A stretch of DNA of 64,000 nucleotides from Stappia indica. GTDB taxonomy: Bacteria; Pseudomonadota; Alphaproteobacteria; Rhizobiales; Stappiaceae. The number at the start of each line of letters is the position of its first letter. The first letter of the stretch is position 1. Positions 1-8,556 of this stretch are shown here, piece by piece. The notes beneath the pieces were generated by a model, which saw nothing but the letters and a program-made list of their open reading frames with translations, had not been told where the DNA came from and searched no databases. A program made the position numbers and the translations under genes. The DNA is taken from positions 523,508-587,507 of the forward strand of contig NZ_MBQE01000005.1 in assembly GCF_001696535.1 (NCBI RefSeq), in the 5' to 3' direction.

Positions 1-720
1 GGCATCGCCGACGTGATGTGCGGCATGTATGCCTCCAACGCCATCCTCGCCGCGCTGCATCACCGCAGCGCCACCGGCGAGGGCCAGCATCTCGACATCG
101 CCCTGTTCGACACCCAGGTCGCCTGGCTGATCAACCAGGGCGTCGCCTGTCTCACCGACGGCAATGTGCCGCCGCGCCGGGGCAATGCCCATCCCACCAT
201 CGTGCCCTACAACGCCTATCCGGCCCGCGACGGATCCTTCATCCTCGCCGTCGGCAACGATGCGCAATTCGCCCGCTTCTGCGAGGTGGCAGGCCGGCCG
301 GAGCTTGCCCGCGACCCGCGCTTTGCCTGCAATGCCGACCGGGTGCGCAACCGGCTGGAGCTGGAGCCGGAGGTCGAGCGGCTGACGGTAACCCGCGACC
401 GGGCCGACTGGATCGCCGCGCTGGAGGCGGTCGGCGTGCCCTGCGGCCCGATCAACGATGTCGGCGAGGTCTTCGCCGATCCGCAGGCCGTCCACCGCGG
501 CATGCGCATCGAGATGGAGCACCCGCTCGGCCCCGACGGACGCGTCGCGCTGATCGGCAACCCGCTGAAGCTCTCGCGCACGCCCGTCACCTATCGCCGC
601 GCCCCGCCGCGACTTGGCGAGGGCGGCGGCGAGGCGCTGGCGGAATGGCTCGGAGAGGACGACAATGGCATCCGGGCGCTCGCGGAGAGCGGCGCCATCG
701 TTCTCGCGGAGACGGAATGA
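1..720 (+). CDS. CaiB/BaiF family CoA-transferase, C-terminal part (5' end outside window)
   Basis: Partial gene: the reading frame is open from base 1 and ends at a TGA at 718-720. The visible 239 residues are the C-terminal half of a class III CoA-transferase. The run GIADVMCGMYASNAILAAL, followed by GQHLDIALFDTQ, is typical of the region after the catalytic Asp, which lies outside the window. Family members move CoA between carboxylic acids in the cytoplasm; the substrate cannot be read here. The stop overlaps the start of the thiamine-diphosphate enzyme downstream (ATGA), so the two are translationally coupled. A CoA-transferase beside a ThDP enzyme recalls the formyl-CoA transferase/oxalyl-CoA decarboxylase pair, but the downstream protein is not clearly an oxalyl-CoA decarboxylase. 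Family call firm, substrate unknown. Confidence 0.9.
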   Translation, partial: GIADVMCGMYASNAILAALHHRSATGEGQHLDIALFDTQVAWLINQGVACLTDGNVPPRRGNAHPTIVPYNAYPARDGSFILAVGNDAQFARFCEVAGRPELARDPRFACNADRVRNRLELEPEVERLTVTRDRADWIAALEAVGVPCGPINDVGEVFADPQAVHRGMRIEMEHPLGPDGRVALIGNPLKLSRTPVTYRRAPPRLGEGGGEALAEWLGEDDNGIRALAESGAIVLAETE

Positions 721-2369
721 GTGCTGGCGGAGACGGAATGAGCGGGACGGGAGCGGATTTCATCGCCGCAAAGCTGCGGCAGGCCGGCTGCACCCATGCC
801 TTCGGCATGCCGGGCGGCGAGGTTCTGGCGCTGATGGGCGCGCTGGAGGAGGCGGGCATCGCCTTCCAGCTGGTCAAGCACGAGAATGCCGGCGGCTTCA
901 TGGGCGAGGGCGTCTGGCATGCGCAGGCCCGGGCCGGGCGCGAGGCGCCCGCCGTCCTGCTCGCCACCCTCGGGCCTGGCGTTGCCAACGCGGTCAACGT
1001 GGTCGCCAACGCGTTGCAGGACCGGGTGCCGCTCGTCTTCCTGACCGGCTGCGTCGATGCCCGCGAGGCGGAAACCTACACCCATCAGGTCTTCGACCAT
1101 GGTGCCCTGCTGCGCCCGGTGGTCAAGGCGAGCTTCCGCGCCGCCCCCGGCGCGCTCGGGGCGATGATGGACAAGGCGATCCTCACCGCGCTGGAGGGCC
1201 AGCCCGGTCCCGTCCATGTCGATGTACCCATCGGCATCGCGGAAGGCGCCTGCGAGGAGGCGCTATATCCTCTCCCGCCGCGCGTTTCGCCGCGCGATCT
1301 CTTGCCCACGGGTCCCGCGCTGGAGGCGGCGCGCGCGCTGCTTGCAGGCGCCGAGCGTCCCATCGCCATCGCCGGCGTCGACGCGGTTAACGAGGATGCG
1401 GGCGCGGCCGTCGCCGCTTTCTGCCGGGCGCATAACGTGCCGCTCGTCACCAGCTACAAGGCCAAGGGCCTGCTCGAGGAGGCCGATCCGCTGGCGCTGG
1501 GCGGTGCCGGCCTGTCGCCGCGTGCCGACGCGCACCTGTTGCCGCTGCTGGCGGCCTCCGACTGCATCCTGCTTCTCGGCTACGATCCGATCGAGATGCG
1601 CATCAACTGGCGAAACCCCTGGCCGGCCGATGCGCCGGTGGTGGAAATCGCTGCCAGCCCGCGCCGGCACGGCATGCATGCCGTCCGCCATCTCCTGCCC
1701 TGCGGGGTTGCGCCGGCCCTTGCCGCCTTGGGTGAGGGGCTTGCTCCGCGTGCCACCTGGCCGGGCGGGGAGATCGCGGCCGCACGCGCAGCGCTTGCCG
1801 CCCAGTTCGCGCCCGAGCCCTCTGGCTGGGGCCCGGCTGCCGTCTTCCATACCCTGCGGAATGTCTTGCCGGCCGAGACGGTCGCGACCGCCGACAGCGG
1901 CGCCCATCGCATCCTCGTTTCGCAGATCTGGCGCGCCGGCTTTCCGCGCGCCATGCTGCAGTCCTCGGCCCTGTGCACCATGGCCTGCGCCCTGCCGCTC
2001 GGCATCGGCCATGCCATCGCCGAGCCGGAGCGTCCGGTCGTGGTCTTCGTCGGCGATGCGGGGCTGGAAATGGGGCTCGGCGAGCTCGCGACCTTGCGCG
2101 ACCTCGGCCTGCCGGTCCTCGTCTGCGTTCTGGTCGACGAGAGCCTTGCCCTCATCGAGCTGAAGCAGCGCGCCAGCCAGCGCCCCAATGTCGGCGTCGA
2201 CTTTGCCGGCACGGACTTTCCGGCCCTTGCCCGTGCGCTCGGCGGCCACGGCGTGTGGGTGGACGATGCCGAAACGCTCGCCCGCGAGGCGGCCGCGGCG
2301 CTCTCCCGCGACACCTACACCTTGCTCGCCTGCCGCATCGGCCGGCGCGCCTATGACGGCAAGTTCTGA
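717..2369 (+). CDS. Thiamine-diphosphate-dependent enzyme, acetolactate synthase-like
   Basis: A 550-residue ThDP enzyme with the usual order: N-terminal PYR domain with the activating Glu in the HENAGG motif (about residue 56), a central domain (about 190-320), and a C-terminal PP domain. The PP motif is GDAGLEMGLGEL, starting near residue 446. The Asn-Asn pair that normally closes the ThDP/Mg motif is replaced by Asp-Glu in VDESLALIELKQ, as in several non-acetolactate-synthase groups, so a decarboxylase or lyase role on a CoA- or keto-acid-linked substrate is more likely than branched-chain synthesis. The ATG at 717 overlaps the previous stop; an in-frame ATG at 738 is an alternative start. 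Specific reaction unknown. Confidence 0.88.
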   Translation: MSAGGDGMSGTGADFIAAKLRQAGCTHAFGMPGGEVLALMGALEEAGIAFQLVKHENAGGFMGEGVWHAQARAGREAPAVLLATLGPGVANAVNVVANALQDRVPLVFLTGCVDAREAETYTHQVFDHGALLRPVVKASFRAAPGALGAMMDKAILTALEGQPGPVHVDVPIGIAEGACEEALYPLPPRVSPRDLLPTGPALEAARALLAGAERPIAIAGVDAVNEDAGAAVAAFCRAHNVPLVTSYKAKGLLEEADPLALGGAGLSPRADAHLLPLLAASDCILLLGYDPIEMRINWRNPWPADAPVVEIAASPRRHGMHAVRHLLPCGVAPALAALGEGLAPRATWPGGEIAAARAALAAQFAPEPSGWGPAAVFHTLRNVLPAETVATADSGAHRILVSQIWRAGFPRAMLQSSALCTMACALPLGIGHAIAEPERPVVVFVGDAGLEMGLGELATLRDLGLPVLVCVLVDESLALIELKQRASQRPNVGVDFAGTDFPALARALGGHGVWVDDAETLAREAAAALSRDTYTLLACRIGRRAYDGKF

Positions 2370-2397
2370 ACCGTTCCAGGAGAGGTGGCCTTGAAAA

Positions 2398-2453
2398 TGT
2401 AAAGCGTGCTTGACATTCCTGGGTGCGGCGACAAATGTAAAGTGTACTTTACA
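2398..2453 (+). promoter_or_regulatory. Two 18-bp dyad operators overlapping a promoter
   Basis: Two copies of a palindromic element lie 38 bp apart just before the small membrane protein gene. The first, TGTAAAGCGTGCTTGACA (2398-2415), has one mismatch between its arms. The second, TGTAAAGTGTACTTTACA (2436-2453), has perfect 8-bp arms around GT. The first contains a TTGACA -35 box (2410-2415), and the second covers the expected -10 position and ends at the ribosome binding site AAAGGAG (2454-2460). The natural inference is autorepression by the XRE regulator encoded at 2858. Confidence 0.75.
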
Positions 2454-2465
2454 AAAGGAGCCGTC

Positions 2466-2861
2466 ATGAACAAGCGAACCGCGTCTCTCACTCTTCGCCG
2501 CGCGATCCCCTGTTTCGTGGCCTTTGCCGCCTATGTGATCGTTCTGGTCGTTTCGCTGCGCCTGCTCGCGCATGGTGTCGAGGGACGGGCAGCCGAGCTT
2601 GCCGTATCGCTCAGTCCGGTCATTCCCGTCATCGCCTTGTGCTTTTGTATCGTCCGGCTCATCCGCGGCATGGACGAGATGCATCGGGCCATCCAGCTCG
2701 AGGCTCTCTCCATGTCCGTCGCCGCGACGGCGCTTGCGACCTTCAGCTACGGGTTCCTCGAGAATGTCGGGTTTCCGAAAGTGTCGCTCTTCGTGGTCCT
2801 GCCGCTGATGTGCGGCTTCTGGGCGGCCGGGACCGTCCTTGCCCAGTGGCGCTATCGATGA
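2466..2861 (+). CDS. Small four-helix membrane protein of an XRE-regulated pair
   Basis: A 131-residue protein with about four hydrophobic segments (roughly residues 13-35, 45-65, 78-98 and 104-124) and a charged loop RLIRGMDEMHRAIQLEA in the middle. It starts at the ATG at 2466, six bases after a strong AAAGGAG site, and ends in an ATGA overlap with the XRE regulator gene, so both form one operon under the two dyads. Similar pairs of a short membrane protein and a 60-70-residue XRE regulator are common in bacteria, but I know no biochemical function. It should sit in the inner membrane. Confidence 0.8.
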   Translation: MNKRTASLTLRRAIPCFVAFAAYVIVLVVSLRLLAHGVEGRAAELAVSLSPVIPVIALCFCIVRLIRGMDEMHRAIQLEALSMSVAATALATFSYGFLENVGFPKVSLFVVLPLMCGFWAAGTVLAQWRYR

Positions 2862-3046
2862 AGAACTGCATTCAGGAGCTGCGGGCCGCGCGCAAATGGT
2901 CCCAGGCGGACCTTGCCGAGCAGCTGGATGTCTCGCGCCAGACGGTGAACGCCCTGGAGCGCGGCCGTTACGACCCCAGCCTGCCGCTCGCCTTCCGCAT
3001 CGCCCGCCTGTTCGGCGTCGCCATCGAGGATGTCTTCCAGCCCTGA
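2858..3046 (+). CDS. Small XRE-family transcriptional regulator
   Basis: A 62-residue helix-turn-helix protein consisting of little but the Cro/C1 domain. The stretch ELRAARKWSQADLAEQLDVS followed by RQTVNALERGRYDPSLPLAF matches the YozG/Xre-like single-domain regulators. Its ATG overlaps the stop of the preceding membrane protein gene (ATGA). The two TGTAAAG dyads upstream of the operon are the likely binding sites, which would make it autoregulatory. It ends shortly before a bidirectional terminator hairpin. Confidence 0.9.
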   Translation: MKNCIQELRAARKWSQADLAEQLDVSRQTVNALERGRYDPSLPLAFRIARLFGVAIEDVFQP

Positions 3047-3089
3047 TGCCTGCCCCCGGTGTCAGGGACCGGCCTTGCCTGAAACGCAA

Positions 3090-3121
3090 AAAGCCGGGAT
3101 GCGTTTCCGCGTCCCGGCTTT
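3090..3121. terminator. Bidirectional intrinsic terminator
   Basis: Perfect 10-bp stem AAAGCCGGGA / TCCCGGCTTT around a 12-nt loop, between the convergent XRE regulator and YeeE/YedE genes. The A-rich left flank and T-rich right flank let it work on both strands. Confidence 0.8.
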
Positions 3122-3147
3122 CCTGTCTTTGGTGCCTGTCGGCTGCT

Positions 3148-4308
3148 TCAGCCCATGCCGAGCTTCAGCCGCAGCCGCGTGCCGACAAGGCTTCCCATGA
3201 AGCCGAAGACCAGCCACAGCCAGCCGTGCAGCGAGCCGGAGGCGATGCCGCCGAGATAGGCGCCGATGTTGCAGCCATAGGCGAGCCTTGCGCCGTAGCC
3301 CATCAGCAGGCCGCCGAGGATAGCGGTCGCAAGGTCGCGGCCCGACAGCTTCCACACCGGCGCGTATTTGCTGGCGAGCGCTGCCGCCGCCATGGCGCCG
3401 AAGATGATGCCGAAATTCATCACCGAGGTCGCATCGGCGAAGACCGAGGCCTCCAGCGCGCCCTTCTGCCACTGCCAGTACGGCCAGTCGGTGACGGTCA
3501 CGCCGACGCCCTGCAGGATCTTGGCGCCCCACAGCGCAAAGCCGGAGGTGATGCCCCAGGGACGGCCGAGCACGATGAATGTGGCGATGCCGACCAGCGC
3601 GATGGCAACGGCTCCGGCCACCAGCGACCAGGGGCCGGTCAGGTAAGAGACGGTGGCGCGCGGTTCGGCCAGGCTGCCATGCGCGCGCTTTTCCATCCGC
3701 ACGCTCCACAGCGCGATCAGCGCCAAGACGGCGGCGGTCGCGGCATAGGCGCCGAGCGGTCCGAACTCGCTCACCAGCGACACCGCCGGCAGCTTGGGCA
3801 GCTGGCCCCACAGGTGCATGTGCGGGGTCGCAGCGACCGAGCCGGCGATGAAGGCCGCCAGCGTCACCATCATCCTGGTCGAGCCGCCGCCTGCGGTGAA
3901 CAGCGTGCCGGAGGCGCAGCCGCCGCCCAGCTGCATGCCGACGCCGAAGGCGAAGGCGCCGATGGCAGCGGCAATGCCGAAGGGAAACACGAAACCGCCC
4001 GTCGGCATGCCGAAGGAGGCGCCCCAGGCGATCAGCGGGAAGGAGACGGCCGAGGTCAGCAGGATCAGCAGGAACTGGGCACGCAATCCGCCGCCGCGCT
4101 TTTCCGTCACCAGCCGGCGCCATGCGGCGGTGAAGCCGAAGCTGGCGTGATAGAGCGCAAGACCGGCGAAGCCGCCGATCACGACTGCGGCACCGAGCCG
4201 CCAACCGCCGGTGTTGGCGGCAAGGACCGCAACGGTCGCAAGGCCGGCGAGCGAAATCGCCAGCACGTTGCGGTTGGGTCCGGAAAGGGTTTGGGCGAGG
4301 CTTGTCAT
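3148..4308 (-). CDS. YeeE/YedE (TsuA-like) sulfur-compound transporter
   Basis: A 386-residue inner-membrane protein with about ten hydrophobic segments in two halves. It carries the family signature GGGCASGTLFTAGGGS with a conserved Cys at residue 131 and a second motif YGARLAYGCNIGAYLGG with Cys 346. In TsuA proteins such membrane-embedded cysteines relay thiosulfate through the membrane; that known role is the basis for calling it a thiosulfate or related sulfur-compound importer. It stands alone, with no TusA-like partner gene next to it, and is transcribed toward the shared terminator at 3090-3121. Confidence 0.9.
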   Translation of the reverse strand: MTSLAQTLSGPNRNVLAISLAGLATVAVLAANTGGWRLGAAVVIGGFAGLALYHASFGFTAAWRRLVTEKRGGGLRAQFLLILLTSAVSFPLIAWGASFGMPTGGFVFPFGIAAAIGAFAFGVGMQLGGGCASGTLFTAGGGSTRMMVTLAAFIAGSVAATPHMHLWGQLPKLPAVSLVSEFGPLGAYAATAAVLALIALWSVRMEKRAHGSLAEPRATVSYLTGPWSLVAGAVAIALVGIATFIVLGRPWGITSGFALWGAKILQGVGVTVTDWPYWQWQKGALEASVFADATSVMNFGIIFGAMAAAALASKYAPVWKLSGRDLATAILGGLLMGYGARLAYGCNIGAYLGGIASGSLHGWLWLVFGFMGSLVGTRLRLKLGMG

Positions 4309-4581
4309 GGTCTCATCTAGCGCGAGCGCGGGCGTTTGCGAAAGGTACTGCGTTTCGCGGCAGCGCCGATACGCGCAAATCGAGTTCCGCCGTTTCGCCT
4401 TCTTTGGAAGATATGTCTCTTGCTCGTGGGGGCGGAGTACACGCCGGCCGCAAGCTTTTGTGTTTTGCTTGTCATCGGGCCGGGCGGGAAACTTCAGGGG
4501 CTGAAGAACCCATGCCCGCTGCCGGCTCGTGTCGCCGGTCTGCGGCAGGCGGCTGCAGGGCCGCCGGCAGGATGCGACCAG

Positions 4582-5964
4582 ATGACGATCACCGACGCCT
4601 ATGGCTACCCGCTCACCCTGTCAGATGCCGGCGCGCTGAAGCCCTGGCGCGGTGCGGTGCGCGCCTTTCTCGCCCATGGCCGCGCAACGCCGGATCTCGT
4701 CGCCGAGACGCTGCGCCTTGCCCCCGATTTCGCGCTCTGCCACGCCACGCACGGGCTCTTCTGCATGCTGCTCGGCCGGCGCGAGCTGGTCGCCGTCGCC
4801 GCCGAGGATCTTGCGCGTGCGCGCGCCGCCTCTGCCGCCGTCGGGGTCAGCCCGCGCGAGGCGGCCGTGGTCGATGCGCTCGCCGACTGGCTCGCCGGCC
4901 ATCCCTCCCGCGCGGCGAACCGGCTGGACGCGGCCCTTGCCGATCACCCGGCCGACGCGCTCCTGATGAAGCTCGTTCATGCCCTTCGCTTCGTGCTGGG
5001 CGATGCTGCCGGCATGCGCCGCTCGCTGGAAGGCGTCGAACGGGCCTTCGATGCGGATCACCCCGAGCGCGGCTATTTCCTCGGCTGCCGGGCCTTCGCG
5101 CTGGAGGAGACGGGCGACTACGCGCTTGCCGAGCGTCTCGGCCGGGAGGCCGTCGCCCTTGCGCCGGACGATGCCTGGGGCCTGCATGCGGTTGCCCATG
5201 TCTACGACATGACGGCGCGGGTGGAGGAGGGGCGCGCCTGGCTCGAGACCAACACCGCCGCCTTCTCCCACTGCAACAACTTCCGCTTCCACGTCTGGTG
5301 GCATCTGGCGCTGATGTATCTGGAGCGCGGCGACATCTCCCGCGTGCTGGAGCTCTACGACGAGGAGATCCGCGCCGAGCGCACGGACGACTATCGCGAC
5401 ATCTCAAACGCCGCCTCGCTGTTGGTGCGGCTGGAGATCGAGGGCGTCAATGTCGGCGGCCGCTGGGACGAGCTCGCCCGCCTTGCCGAGGCGCGGGTCG
5501 ACGACCGCTGCAACATCTTCGCCGACCTCCACTACATGCTGTCGCTGGAAGGCGGCGACCGGCGCGAGGCCGCCGACGCGATGATCGCCTCGATGGGCGC
5601 CCATGCCGGGGAGGAGACCGACATGGGCCGCATCGCCGCTGCCGCCGGCATGCCCGCCGTGCTCGGCCTCGAGGCCTGGGCGCGCGGCAACTACTTCTCC
5701 GCCTTCCGCTATCTCGACCGCGCCCGCCCGCAGCTCTTCCGCGTCGGCGGCAGCCACGCGCAGCGCGACGTGTTCGAGCGGCTGGCCATCGAGGCGGCCT
5801 TGCGCGCCGGTTTGTGCCTCGATGCGGAACGGTTGCTGCGCGAGCGCGTTACCCTTCGTGGCGGGCTCGACCGTTTCGCGGAAGTTCGCTTCGAGCGGGC
5901 CGAGCGGATGCGCCGGGCGACGCGGCTCATGCAGGACGAGGCCTTGCGGGCCATTCCCGCCTGA
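4582..5964 (+). CDS. TTC38-like tetratricopeptide repeat protein
   Basis: A 460-residue soluble protein resembling the tetratricopeptide repeat protein 38 family. Helical repeat units run through most of its length, for example GYFLGCRAFALEETGDYALA and the conserved central block HAVAHVYDMTARVEEGRAWL. It has no signal peptide or membrane segment. Bacterial members have no established biochemical role. The ATG at 4582 begins MTITDAYGYPL, where family similarity starts; the open frame upstream (from 4336) looks non-coding. The 270 bases before it hold no other gene I can support. Confidence 0.85.
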   Translation: MTITDAYGYPLTLSDAGALKPWRGAVRAFLAHGRATPDLVAETLRLAPDFALCHATHGLFCMLLGRRELVAVAAEDLARARAASAAVGVSPREAAVVDALADWLAGHPSRAANRLDAALADHPADALLMKLVHALRFVLGDAAGMRRSLEGVERAFDADHPERGYFLGCRAFALEETGDYALAERLGREAVALAPDDAWGLHAVAHVYDMTARVEEGRAWLETNTAAFSHCNNFRFHVWWHLALMYLERGDISRVLELYDEEIRAERTDDYRDISNAASLLVRLEIEGVNVGGRWDELARLAEARVDDRCNIFADLHYMLSLEGGDRREAADAMIASMGAHAGEETDMGRIAAAAGMPAVLGLEAWARGNYFSAFRYLDRARPQLFRVGGSHAQRDVFERLAIEAALRAGLCLDAERLLRERVTLRGGLDRFAEVRFERAERMRRATRLMQDEALRAIPA

Positions 5965-6103
5965 GCGGCACGGCCCGCCCGCGTGAAATTGGTGCAGGCA
6001 GGCATGCCTGGCGTTGTTCTGCCCTTATTGGGCCATGATCGGCGGGTGAAAGAACCCGCCCCGCCGGCAGGCTCGCCGGCGGCAGGAAGAGGATCGTCTG
6101 CTC

Positions 6104-7378
6104 GTGAACATGCATGTCTCGCCGGCCCTTAGCCCCCCGCGTCCGCGCGATCCCAGGCTCGATTTCTTTCGCGGCCTCGGCATGTTCATCATCTTCGTCG
6201 CGCATCTGCCGGGCAACACCTGGACGCTGTGGATCCCCGCCCGCTTCGGCTTCTCCGATGCGACTGAGATCTTCGTCTTCTGTTCGGGCATGGCCTCGGC
6301 GCTCGCCTTCGGCAAGGTCTTCGACCAGCACGGCTGGCTGATGGGCGTGGCGCGCACCGGCCACCGGATCTGGCAGGTCTATTTCGCCCATGTCTGCCAG
6401 TTCTTGGTCATCGCCGCCGGCCTCGTGTGGATCCAGCAAAGCGGCTATCTGTCCGACTGCTGCGGCTTGACCGAGGACTATGTCGCCTCGCTCAACCTGT
6501 GGCCCTTCTTCGAGCAGACGGGCGAGACGCTGCCCGGCCTGCTGACGCTCACCTATGTGCCGAACTATTTCGACATCCTGCCGATGTACATCGTCATTCT
6601 GGCCCTGATGCCGGTGATGCTGGCCGCCGCGCGCCTGTCCAAATGGGCGACTTTCGCACTCATGGCCGGCCTATGGCTGGCCGCGGGGCAGGGGCTTCTC
6701 AACCTGCCGGCCGAGCCCTGGTCCGGCCGGCCGTGGTTCTTCAATCCCTTCGCCTGGCAGCTCGTCTTCTTCACCGGCTTCGCCTTCATGCGCGGCTGGA
6801 TCCCGGCCCCGCCGGTCTCGGGCGGGCTCATCGCCCTGTCGGTGGTCGTCGTGCTGGCCTCCGTGCCCTTCGCCTGGCACGTCGCCTACAATGAGGTTCC
6901 CGCGCTCCTTGCGGCCCGCGATGCCATGACGCCGCTGTGGGACAAGACCACCTTTGGCGTCTTCCGCTACCTGCACTTCCTGGCGCTGGCCTATCTCGCC
7001 TGGGTCGCGGTCGGCAACGGCGGCGCGCGCCTTCTTGCGGACAATCTCTGGGGCCGCTTCGTCGATGTGGTGCGCAAGGTCGGCCAGCAGTCGCTCGCCG
7101 TGTTCCTCGCGAGCCTCGTGCTGGCCCAGGCCATCGGCATCCTGCGCGACATGGCCTGGGGTCGCGGCGACCCGCTGGCCGAGTTCCTGGCCAACACCGC
7201 AGGCTTCGCCGGCCTGATCGCCGTCGCCTATCTCGTTTCCTGGTACAAGAAGCAGCCCTGGCGCCGTCCGCCGGCCGGCAAGTCCGGGCCGGGTCCCAAG
7301 GCGTCGGACGGCGGCTCGGCAAGGTCCGAGCGCAGCCCCGCCGCCCGAGCGGCGCAGCCGGCCCTGACGACGAGCTGA
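6104..7378 (+). CDS. OpgC-family membrane acyltransferase-like protein
   Basis: A 424-residue integral membrane protein with about ten hydrophobic segments. It opens with the OpgC/acyltransferase-type signature PRLDFFRGLGMFIIFVAHL, and the FGFSDATEIFVFCSGMASAL segment is also typical. OpgC proteins succinylate osmoregulated periplasmic glucans, so a role in decorating a periplasmic polymer is inferred; no glucan-synthesis gene is adjacent. It starts at GTG 6104, ten bases after AGGAAGAGGA; ATG 6110 is a possible alternative. The last 50 residues are basic and low-complexity, probably a cytoplasmic tail. Confidence 0.85.
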   Translation: MNMHVSPALSPPRPRDPRLDFFRGLGMFIIFVAHLPGNTWTLWIPARFGFSDATEIFVFCSGMASALAFGKVFDQHGWLMGVARTGHRIWQVYFAHVCQFLVIAAGLVWIQQSGYLSDCCGLTEDYVASLNLWPFFEQTGETLPGLLTLTYVPNYFDILPMYIVILALMPVMLAAARLSKWATFALMAGLWLAAGQGLLNLPAEPWSGRPWFFNPFAWQLVFFTGFAFMRGWIPAPPVSGGLIALSVVVVLASVPFAWHVAYNEVPALLAARDAMTPLWDKTTFGVFRYLHFLALAYLAWVAVGNGGARLLADNLWGRFVDVVRKVGQQSLAVFLASLVLAQAIGILRDMAWGRGDPLAEFLANTAGFAGLIAVAYLVSWYKKQPWRRPPAGKSGPGPKASDGGSARSERSPAARAAQPALTTS

Positions 7379-7403
7379 AATCGCACCGGCAGGGCGGGAC
7401 GCG

Positions 7404-8261
7404 TCAGCCCGCCCAGCCGCGCCGCTGCGCGATCAGCTGCCAGCCCTCTTCGACCCATTCGGCACGGATGCTGTGCCCGCCCGAGTGCAGGCACATTTCC
7501 AGCAGGCCCCGGCCGTTGCCGGCCTCCTGCATCTGGCAGGCGAGGCCCTGCGCCGGCGCGTCTTTCGGGAAGTCGGGCGCAACGCCCGCCTTCCGCTGCC
7601 ACAGGGCAAGGCTCTTGGCGACGTCCGACTGCCGCCAGTGCTCGCCGATCGCCCGTCCTTCCAGCGGTACCGTCTTGTCGGCCGTGCCGTGCACATGCAC
7701 CAGCATCGGCACCGGCGAGGGGCAGGCTTCCGGCACCGGGTCCCAGAACGCGCCTGCCACCGCCACATAGCCGGCGAAGAGCTCGCCCTCGCGGCAGGCG
7801 ATGTTCCAGGTCATCGATCCGCCCATCGAGAAGCCGGTCAGCACTGTCTTCTCGCCGGAAATGCCGAAACGGTCCTTCAGATCGGCGGCCAGCGCCCGGA
7901 AGAAGGCGAACTCGTCGCGCAGCTGCCGCGGCGCGCCGGGATAGGACCACGTGCCGCCCGCTCCCTGCGGGGCGATGAAGGCGACGCCCAGCCGCTCGGC
8001 GAGCCGCGCCCAGGCGACGTTGCGCATCTCCGCCTCGGCCGTGCCGCTCCATCCGTGCAGGAAGATGATCGCCCCCTTCGGCGCGCCCCCTTGCGGCAGG
8101 CGGATGCGGTATTCGCCGCCTGCAATGGCGCAGGGCGTCTCGACGCCGCAGCCCGGGCCGATGCCGGCGGCCGCGGCGGGCGGGGCTGAAAGCAGCAGGC
8201 CGGCCAGCGCAGCGGCGGCAAGCGGGGGCAGGGTGCGGGCGAAAGACGCGGGACAGGACAT
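7404..8261 (-). CDS. Secreted esterase, poly(3-hydroxybutyrate) depolymerase/LpqC-like
   Basis: A 285-residue alpha/beta-hydrolase with an N-terminal signal peptide (hydrophobic stretch about 11-32, cleavage near AAAAG). The nucleophile elbow is GFSMGGS with Ser145; Asp195 in HGTADKTVPL and His263 in HSGGHS complete the triad. The LHGWSG oxyanion segment is also present. Relatives include feruloyl esterases and short-chain PHB depolymerases; the real ester substrate is unknown, but export to the periplasm or outside is likely. ATG 8261 follows GGGAGCT. The gene converges with the OpgC-like gene. Confidence 0.88.
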   Translation of the reverse strand: MSCPASFARTLPPLAAAALAGLLLSAPPAAAAGIGPGCGVETPCAIAGGEYRIRLPQGGAPKGAIIFLHGWSGTAEAEMRNVAWARLAERLGVAFIAPQGAGGTWSYPGAPRQLRDEFAFFRALAADLKDRFGISGEKTVLTGFSMGGSMTWNIACREGELFAGYVAVAGAFWDPVPEACPSPVPMLVHVHGTADKTVPLEGRAIGEHWRQSDVAKSLALWQRKAGVAPDFPKDAPAQGLACQMQEAGNGRGLLEMCLHSGGHSIRAEWVEEGWQLIAQRRGWAG

Positions 8262-8433
8262 CGGCAGCTCCCGGGAAAGCGGAATGCATGACGGATCGGG
8301 GCTCCAGCATGGGCCCGTCCGCCGTTTCCCGGCAAGCGTGTCCTGCGCGGTTCCCCTCACGCTTTGGTGAAGGTCGCCGCCCGACCTGCTGCGGCGAGTT
8401 CGGGATATGTCCCGCCCGGCAGCGCAAGCGCGA

Positions 8434-8556
8434 CTAGAGGATCGCCCAGCGGATGAGGCTGGCGATCACGAACAGCGTCGCCACGCCCGCCAGCCACAGC
8501 CCGGCGAACCAGGCGAGCCGCTGGTAGAGCGGCCGCTCGGATCCGTCCCGCGTCAT
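8434..8556 (-). CDS. DUF2474 small subunit of a bd-type oxidase (CydX/CbdX-like)
   Basis: A 40-residue single-helix protein, MTRDGSERPLYQRLAWFAGL and onward, with one transmembrane segment at about residues 16-36. Such tiny proteins are encoded right after cydB in cyanide-insensitive bd oxidase operons and are thought to stabilise the complex, as CydX does in E. coli. Its ATG shares one base with the TGA of cydB (TGATG), so it belongs to the same operon. It is short enough to be missed by automatic gene calling. Confidence 0.85.
   Translation of the reverse strand: MTRDGSERPLYQRLAWFAGLWLAGVATLFVIASLIRWAIL

Noticed and set aside
1263..3089. 608-codon minus-strand open frame
   Set aside because: Antisense to the ThDP enzyme and the XRE pair; typical high-GC shadow with no domain.
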